Source: Oscillospiraceae bacterium
Lineage (GTDB): Bacteria; Bacillota; Clostridia; Oscillospirales; Oscillospiraceae
Assembly (NCBI GenBank): GCA_017515345.1
Contig: JAFWFZ010000028.1
Location: 101,448 to 165,447 of the forward strand
Length of the DNA: 64,000 nt
Direction of reading: 5' to 3'
Part shown: positions 1 to 8,293 of the stretch, one piece after another
Layout of the letters: every line of letters starts with the position of its first letter
How positions within the stretch are numbered: position 1 is the stretch's first letter
Made by a program: the position numbers and the translations under genes
Notes under the pieces: generated by a model
What the model was told of the DNA's origin: nothing
Database searches by the model: none
The model's input: the letters and a program-made list of their open reading frames with translations, nothing else

Positions 1-25
1 TCGGAGAAACGGGAGGTATGTAAAC

Positions 26-244
26 TTGGCAAAGGACGACATGATCGAGCTGGAGGGCACGGTGATTGAATCGCTGCCTAATACGATGTTCCAGGTTGAT
101 ATCGGCAACGGCCACACCATCCTGGCGCATATCTCCGGTAAGCTCCGGATGAATTTTATCCGAATCCTGCCCGGCGACAAGGTCACGGTGCAGATGTCAC
201 CCTATGATCTGACGCGCGGCAGGATCACCTGGCGTAGTAAATAG
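26..244 (+). CDS. infA: Translation initiation factor IF-1
   Basis: The 72-residue product is a single S1-like OB-fold protein that binds the A site of the 30S subunit during initiation, together with IF-2 and IF-3. The family core [18 protein letters not shown] is present at about residues 38-55, and the length is the usual one for bacterial IF-1. Translation starts at a TTG about seven bases after a GGGAGGT ribosome-binding site; MAKDD is the normal family start. It heads the visible part of the ribosomal-protein operon, immediately before rpmJ, which is the standard Firmicute order. The identification is secure. Confidence 0.97.
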   Translation: MAKDDMIELEGTVIESLPNTMFQVDIGNGHTILAHISGKLRMNFIRILPGDKVTVQMSPYDLTRGRITWRSK

Positions 245-370
<126 letters not shown>

Positions 371-408
371 GCAGATCGTTATTCTAACGAAAGGAATGAT
401 TGACAAGT

Positions 409-777
409 ATGGCACGTATTTCCGGCGTTGACCTGCCCAAAGACAAGAGGATCGAAATCGGCCTTACCTATGTCTACGGCATAGGCAGAACGAGCGCGAA
501 GAAGATCCTTGAAGAGACCGGCATCAATCCCGACACGAGAGTCAAGGACCTCACCGAGGCGGAAGAGGCCAAGCTCCGTGAATGCATAGACAAGGGCTAT
601 ATGGTGGAAGGCGATCTGCGCCGCACCGTCGCTCTGGACATCAAGCGCCTGACTGAGATCGGCAGCTATCGCGGCACGCGCCACAGAAGGGGCCTGCCCG
701 TCCGCGGCCAGCGCAGCAAGACGAACGCCCGCACCCGCAAGGGTCCGAAGCGCACCATCGCCAACAAAAAGAAGTAA
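409..777 (+). CDS. rpsM: 30S ribosomal protein S13
   Basis: The 122-residue product belongs to the S13 family, which sits in the 30S head and contacts the 50S subunit and P-site tRNA. The N-terminal helix-two-turn-helix region is followed by the basic C-terminal signature [16 protein letters not shown] and a lysine-rich tail. I chose the ATG at 409 because [14 protein letters not shown] is the family start. A TTG three codons upstream (400) is also in frame and better spaced from the AAAGGA motif near 390, so an N-terminal MTS extension cannot be excluded. It is co-transcribed with rpsK. Confidence 0.96.
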   Translation: MARISGVDLPKDKRIEIGLTYVYGIGRTSAKKILEETGINPDTRVKDLTEAEEAKLRECIDKGYMVEGDLRRTVALDIKRLTEIGSYRGTRHRRGLPVRGQRSKTNARTRKGPKRTIANKKK

Positions 778-791
778 GGGAGTGAGTTGTA

Positions 792-1190
792 ATGGCAGCA
801 CCTAAAGGCAAGAAGGTCAGAACCAGACGCCGCGAGCGTAAGAACATCGAAAAGGGCGCAGTGCATATCAGCTCGTCCTTCAACAATACCATGGTGACGA
901 TCACCGACGTCGCCGGCAACGCCATTTCCTGGGCATCCTCCGGAGGCATGGGCTTCCGCGGAAGCAGAAAGTCTACCCCCTTTGCCGCGCAGACCGCGGC
1001 GGAGACCGCCGCGAAGGCGGCCATGGAGCACGGGCTCAAGACGGTCGAGGTCTTTGTCAAGGGCCCCGGCGCCGGACGTGAGGCCGCGATCCGCGCCCTG
1101 CAGTCCGCAGGCCTGGAGGTCACGATGATCAAGGACGTGACCCCCATCCCCCACAACGGCTGCCGTCCGCCCAAGCGCCGCAGAGTTTAA
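792..1190 (+). CDS. rpsK: 30S ribosomal protein S11
   Basis: S11 is a 30S platform protein that helps form the mRNA exit channel. The 132-residue product carries the family signature [12 protein letters not shown] at its C-terminus and a lysine/arginine-rich N-terminal extension (about 15 residues). The start ATG follows a GGGAGTGAG ribosome-binding site 14 bases after rpsM. The length and the position between rpsM and rpsD are as expected. Confidence 0.97.
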   Translation: MAAPKGKKVRTRRRERKNIEKGAVHISSSFNNTMVTITDVAGNAISWASSGGMGFRGSRKSTPFAAQTAAETAAKAAMEHGLKTVEVFVKGPGAGREAAIRALQSAGLEVTMIKDVTPIPHNGCRPPKRRRV

Positions 1191-1205
1191 GAGGAGGAGA
1201 CAGTT

Positions 1206-1817
1206 ATGGCAAAAAACATGCAGCCTATTGTCAAGCGTTGCAGAGAGCTTGATATTTCTCCCGCCGTCATGGGCTATACCTATAAGTCCAAGAGAGAGTC
1301 CACCCGCAATCCCAAGGCTCAGGTCCGCAGGAAGCAGAGCGAATACGGAAGCCAGCTCAGGGAGAAGCAGAAGGTCAAGTTCATCTACGGCATCCTGGAG
1401 AAGCAGTTCCACATGTATTATGAGAAGGCCGTTAAGGCCAAGGGGATCACCGGCGAAGTCCTGCTGACCACCATCGAGCGTCGGCTGGACAATGTGGTGT
1501 TCCGCCTCGGTTTTGCGATGACCCGCCGCGAGGCGCGTCAGGCCGTGACCCACGGGCACTTCCTCGTGAACGGCAAGAAGGTCAACATCCCCTCCTATCT
1601 GGTCTCCGCGGGCGACGTGATCGAGGTCCGGGAGAAGAGCCGCAGCTCCGTCATGTTCAAGCGGCTCACCGGCGAGGATGCGCCGATCTTCACCGTTCCT
1701 GAGTGGCTGACCAGGGACATCCAGAACTACAAGGGCACCGTGACAAGACTTCCGATCAGAGAAGACATCGACTTCCCCGTCGAAGAGCACCTTATCGTCG
1801 AGCTGTATTCAAAATAA
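1206..1817 (+). CDS. rpsD: 30S ribosomal protein S4
   Basis: S4 is a primary 16S rRNA-binding protein that nucleates 30S assembly. The 203-residue product has the N-terminal S4 domain and an S4 RNA-binding fold from about residue 95 ([20 protein letters not shown]). The N-terminus has only one cysteine (RCREL) rather than the four-cysteine zinc knuckle, so this is the zinc-independent C-minus form. The start follows AAGAGGAGGAG. In many bacteria S4 represses its own operon; here the long gap to rpoA contains a hairpin (1856-1871) that could take part. Confidence 0.97.
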   Translation: MAKNMQPIVKRCRELDISPAVMGYTYKSKRESTRNPKAQVRRKQSEYGSQLREKQKVKFIYGILEKQFHMYYEKAVKAKGITGEVLLTTIERRLDNVVFRLGFAMTRREARQAVTHGHFLVNGKKVNIPSYLVSAGDVIEVREKSRSSVMFKRLTGEDAPIFTVPEWLTRDIQNYKGTVTRLPIREDIDFPVEEHLIVELYSK

Positions 1818-1855
1818 CTTCCTAGCCCTCATTGATTGGATAGCTGACATAATTA

Positions 1856-1871
1856 GGCGCCCTCCGGCGCC
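1856..1871 (+). other. GC-rich hairpin between rpsD and rpoA
   Basis: GGCGCC and GGCGCC flank a CTCC loop, giving a perfect 6-bp stem. It is followed by AGAAAAAAAGGAGG, which contains the rpoA ribosome-binding site. The downstream run on the transcript is A-rich rather than U-rich, so this is not a canonical terminator. It may pause RNA polymerase, adjust the rpsD/rpoA ratio or stabilise the rpoA end. The function is inferred only. Confidence 0.45.
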
Positions 1872-1891
1872 AGAAAAAAAGGAGGGTTTAT

Positions 1892-2845
1892 ATGGTAGAA
1901 ATTGAAAGACCGCGCATCGAGTGCGTAGAAACGCCGGAAGGCGATTCTTACGGCAAGTATGTTGTCGAGCCCCTGGAGCGCGGTTACGGTACGACTCTGG
2001 GAAACGCCCTTCGAAGGATACTCTTATCATCCCTGCCCGGCACTGCCGTCACCACTGTGCGGATCGCCGGAATCCAGCATGAATTTTCCACGATCCCCGG
2101 CGTCAAGGAGGACGTGACGGAGATCATACTCAATATCAAGGGCATCATCGCCAGGCTCCACTGCACGGGCACCAAAACCGTGTACATCGAGGCCACCGGC
2201 GAGGGCGAGGTCACCGCGGGCGACATCAAGGCGGACGGTGAGGTGGAGATCCTCAACCCCGAGCGCCACATCGCCACCCTGGGGCCGGACGCCTCCCTGA
2301 ACATTGAGATGACACTCAGCCACGGCCGCGGCTATGTCCCTGCGGAGCGCAACAAGCTCCAGCAGCCGATCATAGGAGTCATCCCCATCGACTCGATCTA
2401 TACGCCCGTTCTGAAGGTCAACTACACGGTGGAGAATACCCGTGTGGGCAACATGACCGACTATGACAAGCTTACCCTGGAGGTTTGGACAGACAAGACG
2501 ATCTCCGCGCGGGACGCGGTTTCCCTCGGCGCGAAGATCCTCTGCGACCACTTCGAGCTGTTTACCGACCTCTCGGAATCCATAAGCAGCAAGTCCACCG
2601 TCGTCGAGAAAGCGGAGACCCAGCGCGACAAGGTGCTGGAGATGACCATCGAGGAGCTTGACCTGTCAGTCCGCAGCTTCAACTGCCTCAAGCGCGCGAA
2701 CATCAACACGGTGGAGGATCTGATCTCCAAGACCGAGGAAGAGATGATCAAGGTGCGCAACCTGGGCCGCAAGTCCCTGGAGGAGGTCGTCCACAAGCTG
2801 GCCATGATGGGACTTTCCCTCACGAGCGACGACAACAACAACTAA
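1892..2845 (+). CDS. rpoA: DNA-directed RNA polymerase alpha subunit
   Basis: Alpha forms the dimeric scaffold for RNA polymerase assembly (N-terminal domain, about residues 1-230) and contacts UP-element DNA and activators through a C-terminal domain (about residues 250-310) joined by a flexible linker. The 317-residue product shows the family N-terminus with [20 protein letters not shown] at residues 20-39, and the alphaCTD helix-hairpin-helix with [11 protein letters not shown]. The ATG follows AAGGAGGG. It is followed by rplQ, the standard order. Confidence 0.98.
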   Translation: MVEIERPRIECVETPEGDSYGKYVVEPLERGYGTTLGNALRRILLSSLPGTAVTTVRIAGIQHEFSTIPGVKEDVTEIILNIKGIIARLHCTGTKTVYIEATGEGEVTAGDIKADGEVEILNPERHIATLGPDASLNIEMTLSHGRGYVPAERNKLQQPIIGVIPIDSIYTPVLKVNYTVENTRVGNMTDYDKLTLEVWTDKTISARDAVSLGAKILCDHFELFTDLSESISSKSTVVEKAETQRDKVLEMTIEELDLSVRSFNCLKRANINTVEDLISKTEEEMIKVRNLGRKSLEEVVHKLAMMGLSLTSDDNNN

Positions 2846-2870
2846 TCACTCTGTAAAGGAGGAGGACAAT

Positions 2871-3212
2871 ATGCCTGGAACTCGTAAGCTCGGCAAGCAG
2901 ACCGATCAGCGCATGGCCATGCTCCGGCAGCAGGTCACGGACTTCCTGGACAAGGGAAGGATGGAGACCACGGTCACCCGTGCGAAGGAGATCGCTCCGC
3001 TGGCTGAGAAGATGATCGGCCTCGGCAAGAAGAATACCCTCGCCTCCCGTCGTCAGGCTCTGGCGTTCATCACCAGAGAGGACGTGGTGACGAAGACGTT
3101 CTCCGAGCTGGCCACCAAGTATGCTGAGCGCAACGGCGGCTATACCCGCATCACCCGCATCGGCCCCCGCCGCGGCGACGCCGCTGAGATGGCGGTCGTC
3201 GAGCTGGTGTAA
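2871..3212 (+). CDS. rplQ: 50S ribosomal protein L17
   Basis: L17 lies near the peptide exit tunnel of the 50S subunit. The 113-residue product has the family start [19 protein letters not shown] and the conserved [17 protein letters not shown] stretch near the C-terminus. It starts after AAGGAGGAGG, 25 bases after rpoA, and is the last gene of the ribosomal operon: a long intrinsic terminator follows directly. The length is typical of Firmicutes. Confidence 0.97.
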   Translation: MPGTRKLGKQTDQRMAMLRQQVTDFLDKGRMETTVTRAKEIAPLAEKMIGLGKKNTLASRRQALAFITREDVVTKTFSELATKYAERNGGYTRITRIGPRRGDAAEMAVVELV

Positions 3213-3243
3213 GACCGCTTCGGCACAGTTCACCTGAATAAAG

Positions 3244-3283
3244 CACCTCTCTTTGGGCCATACTGCCCGAAGAGAGGTGTTTT
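3244..3283 (+). terminator. Intrinsic terminator after rplQ, overlapping the spoVAC ribosome-binding site
   Basis: Bases 3244-3258 pair with 3265-3279 in a 15-bp stem containing one G-T pair, with a six-base loop, followed by TTTT. This is a strong rho-independent terminator for the ribosomal operon. The 3' arm contains GAGAGGTG, which is also the ribosome-binding site for the TTG-started spoVAC that begins at 3287. The hairpin could therefore hide that site in any read-through transcript. Confidence 0.9.
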
Positions 3284-3286
3284 GCT

Positions 3287-3724
3287 TTGAAGATTTCTAA
3301 TGAGGAGTACGCGCAGTTGGTGAAGGCGCGGTCGCCGAACTCACCGCTGTGGAAGGATATGCTCCGCGCCTTTGCGGCAGGCGGGCTCATCTGCTGTGTG
3401 GGCCAGGCGCTGACGGCGCTGTTCGGCTCCCTTGGCCTGGGGAAGGAGGACGCCTCCGCCGCCGTGTCGGTCACCATGGTGTTCCTCGGCGTGGCGCTGA
3501 CGGCCCTGGGCGTGTATGACAGGATCGCCAAATTCGCAGGAGCCGGCACCCTGGTGCCCATCACCGGATTTGCCAACTCCGTCTCTTCCCCGGCCATGGA
3601 GTTCAAGGCGGAAGGGTATATCGCCGGCCTCGCCGCAAAGATGTTCGTCATAGCCGGACCGGTGATCGTCTACGGCGTCACCGCCAGCATCGTGTACGGG
3701 CTCGTACTGTGTGCTGCGGGGTAG
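3287..3724 (+). CDS. spoVAC: Stage V sporulation protein AC
   Basis: SpoVAC is an inner-membrane protein of the forespore that forms part of the dipicolinic acid channel used in sporulation and germination. The 145-residue product has the family N-terminus (residues 1-30, YAQLVKARSPNSPLWKDML) and several hydrophobic segments, including the glycine-rich stretch around GTLVPITGFANSVSSPAMEFK. The start is a TTG eight bases after GAGAGGTG, a motif that lies inside the preceding terminator. It usually sits in a spoVAC-AD-AE operon, but neither partner is adjacent here; lgt on the opposite strand follows. Confidence 0.88.
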   Translation: MKISNEEYAQLVKARSPNSPLWKDMLRAFAAGGLICCVGQALTALFGSLGLGKEDASAAVSVTMVFLGVALTALGVYDRIAKFAGAGTLVPITGFANSVSSPAMEFKAEGYIAGLAAKMFVIAGPVIVYGVTASIVYGLVLCAAG

Positions 3725-3729
3725 GGTGA

Positions 3730-4515
3730 TCATTCACTGTTCCCGGCGGGTGATGGGGACCGTTTCCGTATCAGCAGTATCCCGAACACGACTGCCGCGA
3801 CAGAAATCAGCTGTGACAGAGAAAACGGACCGATAAAGCCCCTGTATCCATCCCCGCGGTAGAATTCCAGAAGGAACCGCGCTGCGCCGTAAATCAGTGT
3901 ATAGAGTCCCAGAGACACGCGCCCGCCAAGGCTCCGGGAGTATTTTGCGGCAAGTCCAAAAAGGAGGAATTCAACGGATGCCTCAATAAGCTGGACCGGC
4001 ACCAGCGGAACATGGTTCGGCGCATATTCCGAGATATGAAAGGCGATGCCGAGGCCGGAATCCGTTGGCCGCCCAAAGCAGCAGCCCATACAAAAACAGC
4101 CGATCCTCCCAAAAGCATGTATCAGAGGAAAGGTGGGCAGCATGCGTTCCGCCATGACGGGAAAGCTGATATGGCAGATCCGGCAATGCAGCCACAGGGC
4201 ACAATAACTGCCGATCATTCCCCCATAAAAGACGAAGCCTGCGTATATGTATGTGTTGAGGAAGGCGTCGGTTGCCGATACGACGAATGGCAGATCATGA
4301 AGAAATTCACTCAGTACAGTGAACAGATACAGCAGCTTTGCCCCGATCGCGGCGCCGAGAAGAGAATAGACAAAAGCCAATTCGATGTCCGCTTCCAGTT
4401 CTTTCTCTTTTCGCGCGTTCAGCTTCAGATACATAACTGCAAAGAGTACGCCCGTGACAGCACAAATGCCATACATGGGAATCGTTTTGCCGAAAACACG
4501 GAGATATGGAAACAT
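3730..4515 (-). CDS. lgt: Prolipoprotein diacylglyceryl transferase
   Basis: Lgt is an integral membrane enzyme that transfers diacylglycerol from phosphatidylglycerol to the lipobox cysteine of prolipoproteins. The 261-residue product has about seven hydrophobic segments and the family signature HAFGRIGCFCMGCCFGR at about residues 133-149, as well as FLLEFYRGD near the C-terminus. The ATG follows GAGGTGATC. It is convergent with spoVAC (six bases between the ends) and transcribed in the same direction as the small membrane protein upstream. The family identification is firm; whether it is the only Lgt in the genome cannot be told from this window. Confidence 0.9.
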   Translation of the reverse strand: MFPYLRVFGKTIPMYGICAVTGVLFAVMYLKLNARKEKELEADIELAFVYSLLGAAIGAKLLYLFTVLSEFLHDLPFVVSATDAFLNTYIYAGFVFYGGMIGSYCALWLHCRICHISFPVMAERMLPTFPLIHAFGRIGCFCMGCCFGRPTDSGLGIAFHISEYAPNHVPLVPVQLIEASVEFLLFGLAAKYSRSLGGRVSLGLYTLIYGAARFLLEFYRGDGYRGFIGPFSLSQLISVAAVVFGILLIRKRSPSPAGNSE

Positions 4516-4576
4516 AGATCACCTCAGGAAACAGCGATCCCGCCGCACGACCGCGGCGGGATCACGAAGTGGAGCG

Positions 4577-4864
4577 CTAATTCATGCTGTCGGCGACAGC
4601 CTTGAGACCGGATGCGCAGGCAACACACGCAACAAACGCGACCGCGCCGCCGACCAGGCCGATGATCGAAAGGACAAGGCCGGCTGTGCGTACCCCGCCG
4701 TCGAAGCCCTTCTTTTTTGCGCTTGACGCAAGAATGATCCCGATTATGCCGAGGACGACAGATATGATCGCTGAATAACCGAAGAACCACAGCGCGACCG
4801 CGATAATGCCCAGCACCAGGCTGGCGATGGCTAAGCCTTTCCCGGGTATTTTTTCATTTTCCAT
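4577..4864 (-). CDS. Small DUF4190-like membrane protein
   Basis: The 95-residue product has two long hydrophobic hairpin regions (about residues 9-45 and 60-88) separated by the basic loop SSAKKKG. The repeated ASLVLGIIAVALW / GLVLSIIGLVGGAVAF pattern is typical of DUF4190-type small membrane proteins. Function is unknown. It is divergent from the XRE regulator at 4990 and shares with it an intergenic region holding a perfect palindrome. A TTGACT-17-TATACT promoter lies within that palindrome, so the regulator probably represses this gene. Confidence 0.6.
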   Translation of the reverse strand: MENEKIPGKGLAIASLVLGIIAVALWFFGYSAIISVVLGIIGIILASSAKKKGFDGGVRTAGLVLSIIGLVGGAVAFVACVACASGLKAVADSMN

Positions 4865-4911
4865 ATTTTCTCACCCTTCTCTTTACGTCGAAAGCGGATA
4901 CTGACGGCAAC

Positions 4912-4940
4912 AGTATAGATAATATTTATCTAAAAGTCAA
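4912..4940 (-). promoter_or_regulatory. Promoter of the small membrane protein gene, inside the operator
   Basis: Read on the minus strand, TTGACT (4935-4940) and TATACT (4912-4917) are separated by 17 bases, close to the sigma-A consensus. The -10 lies in the left arm of the 21-bp inverted repeat and the -35 in its spacer, so a protein bound to the repeat would block RNA polymerase. Confidence 0.75.
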
Positions 4941-4961
4941 TAGATAAATATTATCTATACT
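4912..4961. promoter_or_regulatory. Perfect 21-bp inverted repeat, probable XRE operator
   Basis: Bases 4912-4932 and 4941-4961 are exact reverse complements around an eight-base spacer. Each arm contains its own dyad, TAGATAA-N3-TTATCTA, so there are two palindromic sites. The A+T-rich block stands out in a G+C-rich genome. Its place between a divergent XRE repressor and a small membrane gene, over the latter's promoter, is typical of a repressor operator. Operator function is inferred. Confidence 0.75.
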
Positions 4962-4989
4962 ATAGTTCGGGTATCATCGTTGGAGCGGG

Positions 4990-5238
4990 GTGGTGCCAAA
5001 AGTGAAGAACAGGATCAAAGACCTGCGGGAGGATCACGACCTCACCCAACAGCAGCTCGCTGACGCCATCGGCATTACTCAACGCAAATACAGTTATATC
5101 GAAACGGGTACTCAGCAACTCACAGATGAACTGCTTGTCCGTCTTGCGGATTATTACCGTGTGAGCATCGATTATTTGCTCCTGCAGACGGATGACCCGC
5201 GGAGATACCGGCGCAGAAAGCAAACCAAGTCCAAATAA
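4990..5238 (+). CDS. XRE-family helix-turn-helix regulator
   Basis: The 82-residue product is little more than a Cro/CI-type HTH domain: LTQQQLADAIGITQRKYSYI forms the two DNA-binding helices at about residues 19-38, and a short basic tail (RRYRRRKQTKSK) follows. The start is uncertain between GTG codons at 4990, 4993 and 5002; GGAG at 4982-4985 is best spaced for 4993. The gene is divergent from the small membrane protein gene, and the palindrome between them is its likely binding site. Such pairs are often autoregulated. No toxin-like partner is evident. Confidence 0.85.
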   Translation: MVPKVKNRIKDLREDHDLTQQQLADAIGITQRKYSYIETGTQQLTDELLVRLADYYRVSIDYLLLQTDDPRRYRRRKQTKSK

Positions 5239-5244
5239 ATCCGC

Positions 5245-5281
5245 TCCCTCGCGCGCAGATTGCGGCGGGGGAGCGGTTAGT
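5245..5281 (+). terminator. Hairpin after the XRE gene
   Basis: CCGCTCCC and GGGAGCGG pair to close an extended stem including CGC/GCG, followed by TTAGTTTAC. It ends the short regulator transcript. The U-run is imperfect, so efficiency is uncertain. Confidence 0.6.
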
Positions 5282-5363
5282 TTACATAATATTTAACTGA
5301 GATCCCGTGACTGCCTAAATATGTGTCAGACTGTAAGCTCTCTCGGTCGGCCGTCCGATTCAT

Positions 5364-7295
5364 TCATCCGATGACGGGGAACCTCAGGATGGCCTTGAAC
5401 AGGTCGCCGTCGATGGCCAGCTCCAGGGTGCCGTTCTGGAGCTCTGTGAGGCTCCTGGCAATGGAGAGACCCAGGCCGTTCCCCTCCTCGTGGCGGGAGG
5501 CGTCCCCCCGTACGAACCGATCCAACAGCTCCTCCGGCGACACGTTCAGGGCGGAGCGGGAGACGTTCTTGAAGGTGATCACGGCGCTGCCCTCCCGCTC
5601 CTCCAGGGAGAGGTAGACCCGCGTGCCGGGCTGGGCGTATTTGCAGATGTTGCCCAGCAGGTTGTCGAAAACCCGCCAGAGACGCCTGCCGTCCGCCATG
5701 ATCGCCACCGGCTTTTCCGGGAGCTGAGTGATGAGCTCCAGCTCCGCCTTTTTGAGCCGATCCCCGTACTCCGCCGCCGCCTGGGTGATGAACACGCCGG
5801 CGCTGCAGGGCTCCGGGACCACGTCCAGACTGCCCGCGGAGGCCTTGGATGCCTCGATCAGGTCGTCGATGAGCCGCTTGAGCCGCGCAGACTGGCGGGT
5901 GAGCACCTGCGCGTAGGAGGTGATCTTCTCGTTTTCGCAGGGCTCCTTCGCGATCAGGTCGGAGTAGTTGATGATGGAGGTGAGGGGCGTTTTGATGTCG
6001 TGGGATACGTTGGTGATGAGCTCGGTCTTGAGCCGTTCGCTCCGCAGACGCTCCTCCACGGCGGCGTTCATGCCCTCCCCGATGCGGTTCAGATCCTCCC
6101 CATGGCGGCGAAAGTCCCAGAGCATGCCCTTCGTATCCACCTGATGATCCAGATCACCGGCGGCCAGGGCCTGCGCGCCCTTCTGGAGCCTCCGCAGGGT
6201 GAGAGCGATGTACGCAACGAGGATGAACAGGAGAATAAGCTCAATGATCAGGAAGGCGAAGCATAGGTCAGGGTCGTGCAGATTGGTCCCGATGACCAGG
6301 AGATTGATAAAGCACAGCGCCAGATAAGCCAGCAGCGTACGGAAGATGAGCGGCACCCCCCGCAGGAGGGACAGGAGGAAGCGGAGGAGCCTTTTGAGTA
6401 ACCTGCCGAGGAAGCACAGGATGCGCCAGAGGAGCTTCAGGAGCCGCCAGATCACCGTATTGGTGAGCAGTGTCCGGCCCTTGATCCTGGCCGAGGCGCT
6501 CATGGAGAGACCGCCGAACACATTGAGCCCCAGGAACAGCGACGCCGCGATGACGGCAGCGGTCAGTGATGGGTGGCTGAAGTTTATCGCATGATCTATT
6601 ATGAACCAGATTACCAGCAGGGCCAGGATGATGACCGCGGCCAATATAAGGTCAAAGGGGACGGCGTACAGCGGGCCGGGATGGAGCTCCTCATCCTCCG
6701 GCCGCCTGCCGGAGACGCACAGGAGCGTCACATAGCAGACCACTGCCAGAATCAGCATGAGCAGCCCCAGGGGATACACGGCGATGCGCAGGGCGTAAAG
6801 GGCGCCGATCAGCCGTCCCATCAGGGCGAAAGCATCGCCGGCCTTCAGACTGCTGTCAATATAGGAGCGGAAGACGAAGGCCACATTCTCCTCGTCGGAG
6901 GGGGAGCCGTAATAGTATTCTTCGTTCCACTCGCCGAACCCCACGCCGTAGGTGTGGGTGTAGGTCCAGGTCTCGTTCCCGGTAATGCCCTCGCTCATGG
7001 CGATGGTTTTGCCCTCCGGATCGGTGAGGATGAAGCGAAAGTTTGAGCCCTTGTTGGGCCACAGGACGGGGGCGCCGTTATACCGGGCACGGGCTGCACT
7101 GAGGATGGGAGCCTCTATATCGTACACAACGGACTCCAGCGTATCCTCCAGCAGCACCGCCTTCGGCGTGGTGTAGATGTTTGCCTCCCACATGATGATA
7201 GCGCCAAGCACGCACAGGACAGCTGCTGCGACGGAGAGGACGAACAGGATAAACGATATCGTCTTGCCGGGCACGGTGCGGAGATACTGTCTCAT
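5364..7295 (-). CDS. Multi-pass membrane sensor histidine kinase
   Basis: The 643-residue product is an HPK of a two-component system. An N-terminal membrane helix (about residues 12-35) is followed by an extracytoplasmic region of about 130 residues, several further hydrophobic segments (about 170-370), a HAMP-like linker, the HisKA domain with SHDIKTPLTS near residue 432 (phosphoacceptor His), and a HATPase domain with the N box NLLGNICKY and the G box GNGLGLSI. It overlaps the upstream response regulator gene by four bases (ATGA), which indicates translational coupling. The number of membrane segments is higher than in simple VanS-type kinases. The stimulus is unknown. Confidence 0.9.
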   Translation of the reverse strand: MRQYLRTVPGKTISFILFVLSVAAAVLCVLGAIIMWEANIYTTPKAVLLEDTLESVVYDIEAPILSAARARYNGAPVLWPNKGSNFRFILTDPEGKTIAMSEGITGNETWTYTHTYGVGFGEWNEEYYYGSPSDEENVAFVFRSYIDSSLKAGDAFALMGRLIGALYALRIAVYPLGLLMLILAVVCYVTLLCVSGRRPEDEELHPGPLYAVPFDLILAAVIILALLVIWFIIDHAINFSHPSLTAAVIAASLFLGLNVFGGLSMSASARIKGRTLLTNTVIWRLLKLLWRILCFLGRLLKRLLRFLLSLLRGVPLIFRTLLAYLALCFINLLVIGTNLHDPDLCFAFLIIELILLFILVAYIALTLRRLQKGAQALAAGDLDHQVDTKGMLWDFRRHGEDLNRIGEGMNAAVEERLRSERLKTELITNVSHDIKTPLTSIINYSDLIAKEPCENEKITSYAQVLTRQSARLKRLIDDLIEASKASAGSLDVVPEPCSAGVFITQAAAEYGDRLKKAELELITQLPEKPVAIMADGRRLWRVFDNLLGNICKYAQPGTRVYLSLEEREGSAVITFKNVSRSALNVSPEELLDRFVRGDASRHEEGNGLGLSIARSLTELQNGTLELAIDGDLFKAILRFPVIG

Positions 7296-7990
7296 TGTTT
7301 GCCTCCTTTGTCGATCTTATAGCCCTGGCCCCAGACGACCTTGATGTAGCGGGGATCGGCGGGATCGATCTCCAGCTTTTCCCGCAGGTGCCGGATGTGC
7401 ACGGCCACCGTGTTCTCGCTGCCGTAGGGCGCCTCGTTCCACACCAGGCGGTAAATGTCTTTGGGGGCAAAAACGCGGCCGGGGTTCTGCATGAGCAGGC
7501 GGAGGATGTCATATTCCGTGGGCGTCAGGGCGACCTCCTCCCCGTCCAGGGTCACGCGTTTTTCCGCGTCGTCCAGCTCAATGCCCCCGATGGCGAGGGC
7601 GCCCGGACGGACCTTGCCGCTGCCGAGCTGCATATACCGCCGGAGCTGGGAGTTGACCCGGGCGGCCACCTCCACCGGATTGAAGGGCTTTGTGATGTAG
7701 TCGTCGGCGCCCACGTTCAGGCCAAGGATCTTGTCCGTGTCCTCGCTCTTCGCGGTGAGGAGGATCACAGGCACGTTGCTGCGCTCCCGGATGCGGGCCA
7801 TGGCGGAGATCCCGTCCAGCTCGGGCATCATGATGTCCAGCAGCACCAGGTGGATATCCTCTTTTCCGATGACCTCCAGCGCCTCCAGCCCGTTGTGGGC
7901 CTCAAAGAGCCGGTAATTGCCGTTTGCGAGGTATATTTTCAGGGCGTTGACGATGTCCTGCTCGTCGTCGCAGATAAGGATATTGTACAT
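7292..7990 (-). CDS. OmpR/PhoB-family response regulator
   Basis: The 232-residue product has a receiver domain with acidic pocket Asp8/Asp9, phosphoacceptor Asp52, Thr79 and Lys101, and a C-terminal winged-helix DNA-binding domain (about residues 130-228) ending in IKVVWGQGYKID. It is the cognate partner of the overlapping histidine kinase downstream and resembles VanR-like regulators. Its promoter lies in the divergent region shared with the glycyl radical enzyme; two CATTAAG repeats 11 bp apart just upstream of that promoter suggest autoregulation. Confidence 0.92.
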   Translation of the reverse strand: MYNILICDDEQDIVNALKIYLANGNYRLFEAHNGLEALEVIGKEDIHLVLLDIMMPELDGISAMARIRERSNVPVILLTAKSEDTDKILGLNVGADDYITKPFNPVEVAARVNSQLRRYMQLGSGKVRPGALAIGGIELDDAEKRVTLDGEEVALTPTEYDILRLLMQNPGRVFAPKDIYRLVWNEAPYGSENTVAVHIRHLREKLEIDPADPRYIKVVWGQGYKIDKGGKQ

Positions 7991-8293
7991 GGCTGCCCCC
8001 CGTGACTCTTGATAGTGCCGTTAGAATGGACCGTCGATGGCGAAAGCTCTTCGGCCGTTCCCGCCATCCGATCATCATTATAAGCGCGTGACGTTTAAAT
8101 TGAAAGCCGGAAACCCATTAAGAAATCATTAAGTTGTGAATGAGAATATGAGGAATTTGCATGAGCCGTGCGTCAAAGGCTCTTTCCTTCCGCCGCACGA
8201 CTGTGGTAAACTGATACTATGAAGCGATCCCGCGATCCGCGGGGCAGACGCGCGATCCGCGGTCTGACAGGAATCAGAAATCAGGAGGGGACT
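7991..8293. other. Divergent intergenic region between response regulator and glycyl radical enzyme
   Basis: No gene is seen here. On the minus strand a promoter-like pair (TTTCAA, 17-base spacer, TATAAT at 8077-8082) precedes the regulator, with direct repeats at 8116-8133. Nearer the enzyme gene, GCGATCCGCGG occurs twice (about 8232-8242 and 8252-8262), the second within a small hairpin. The short upstream in-frame extension of the enzyme gene from 8219 lacks a ribosome-binding site and is probably not translated. Confidence 0.6.
8077..8133 (-). promoter_or_regulatory. Two-component system promoter with phased direct repeats
   Basis: On the minus strand TATAAT (8077-8082) lies 17 bases from TTTCAA (8100-8105). 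Ten bases further upstream are two copies of CTTAATG (8116-8122 and 8127-8133 as CATTAAG on the plus strand), 11 bp apart, which is the arrangement bound by OmpR/PhoB-family dimers. Autoregulation by the downstream response regulator is inferred. Confidence 0.6.
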
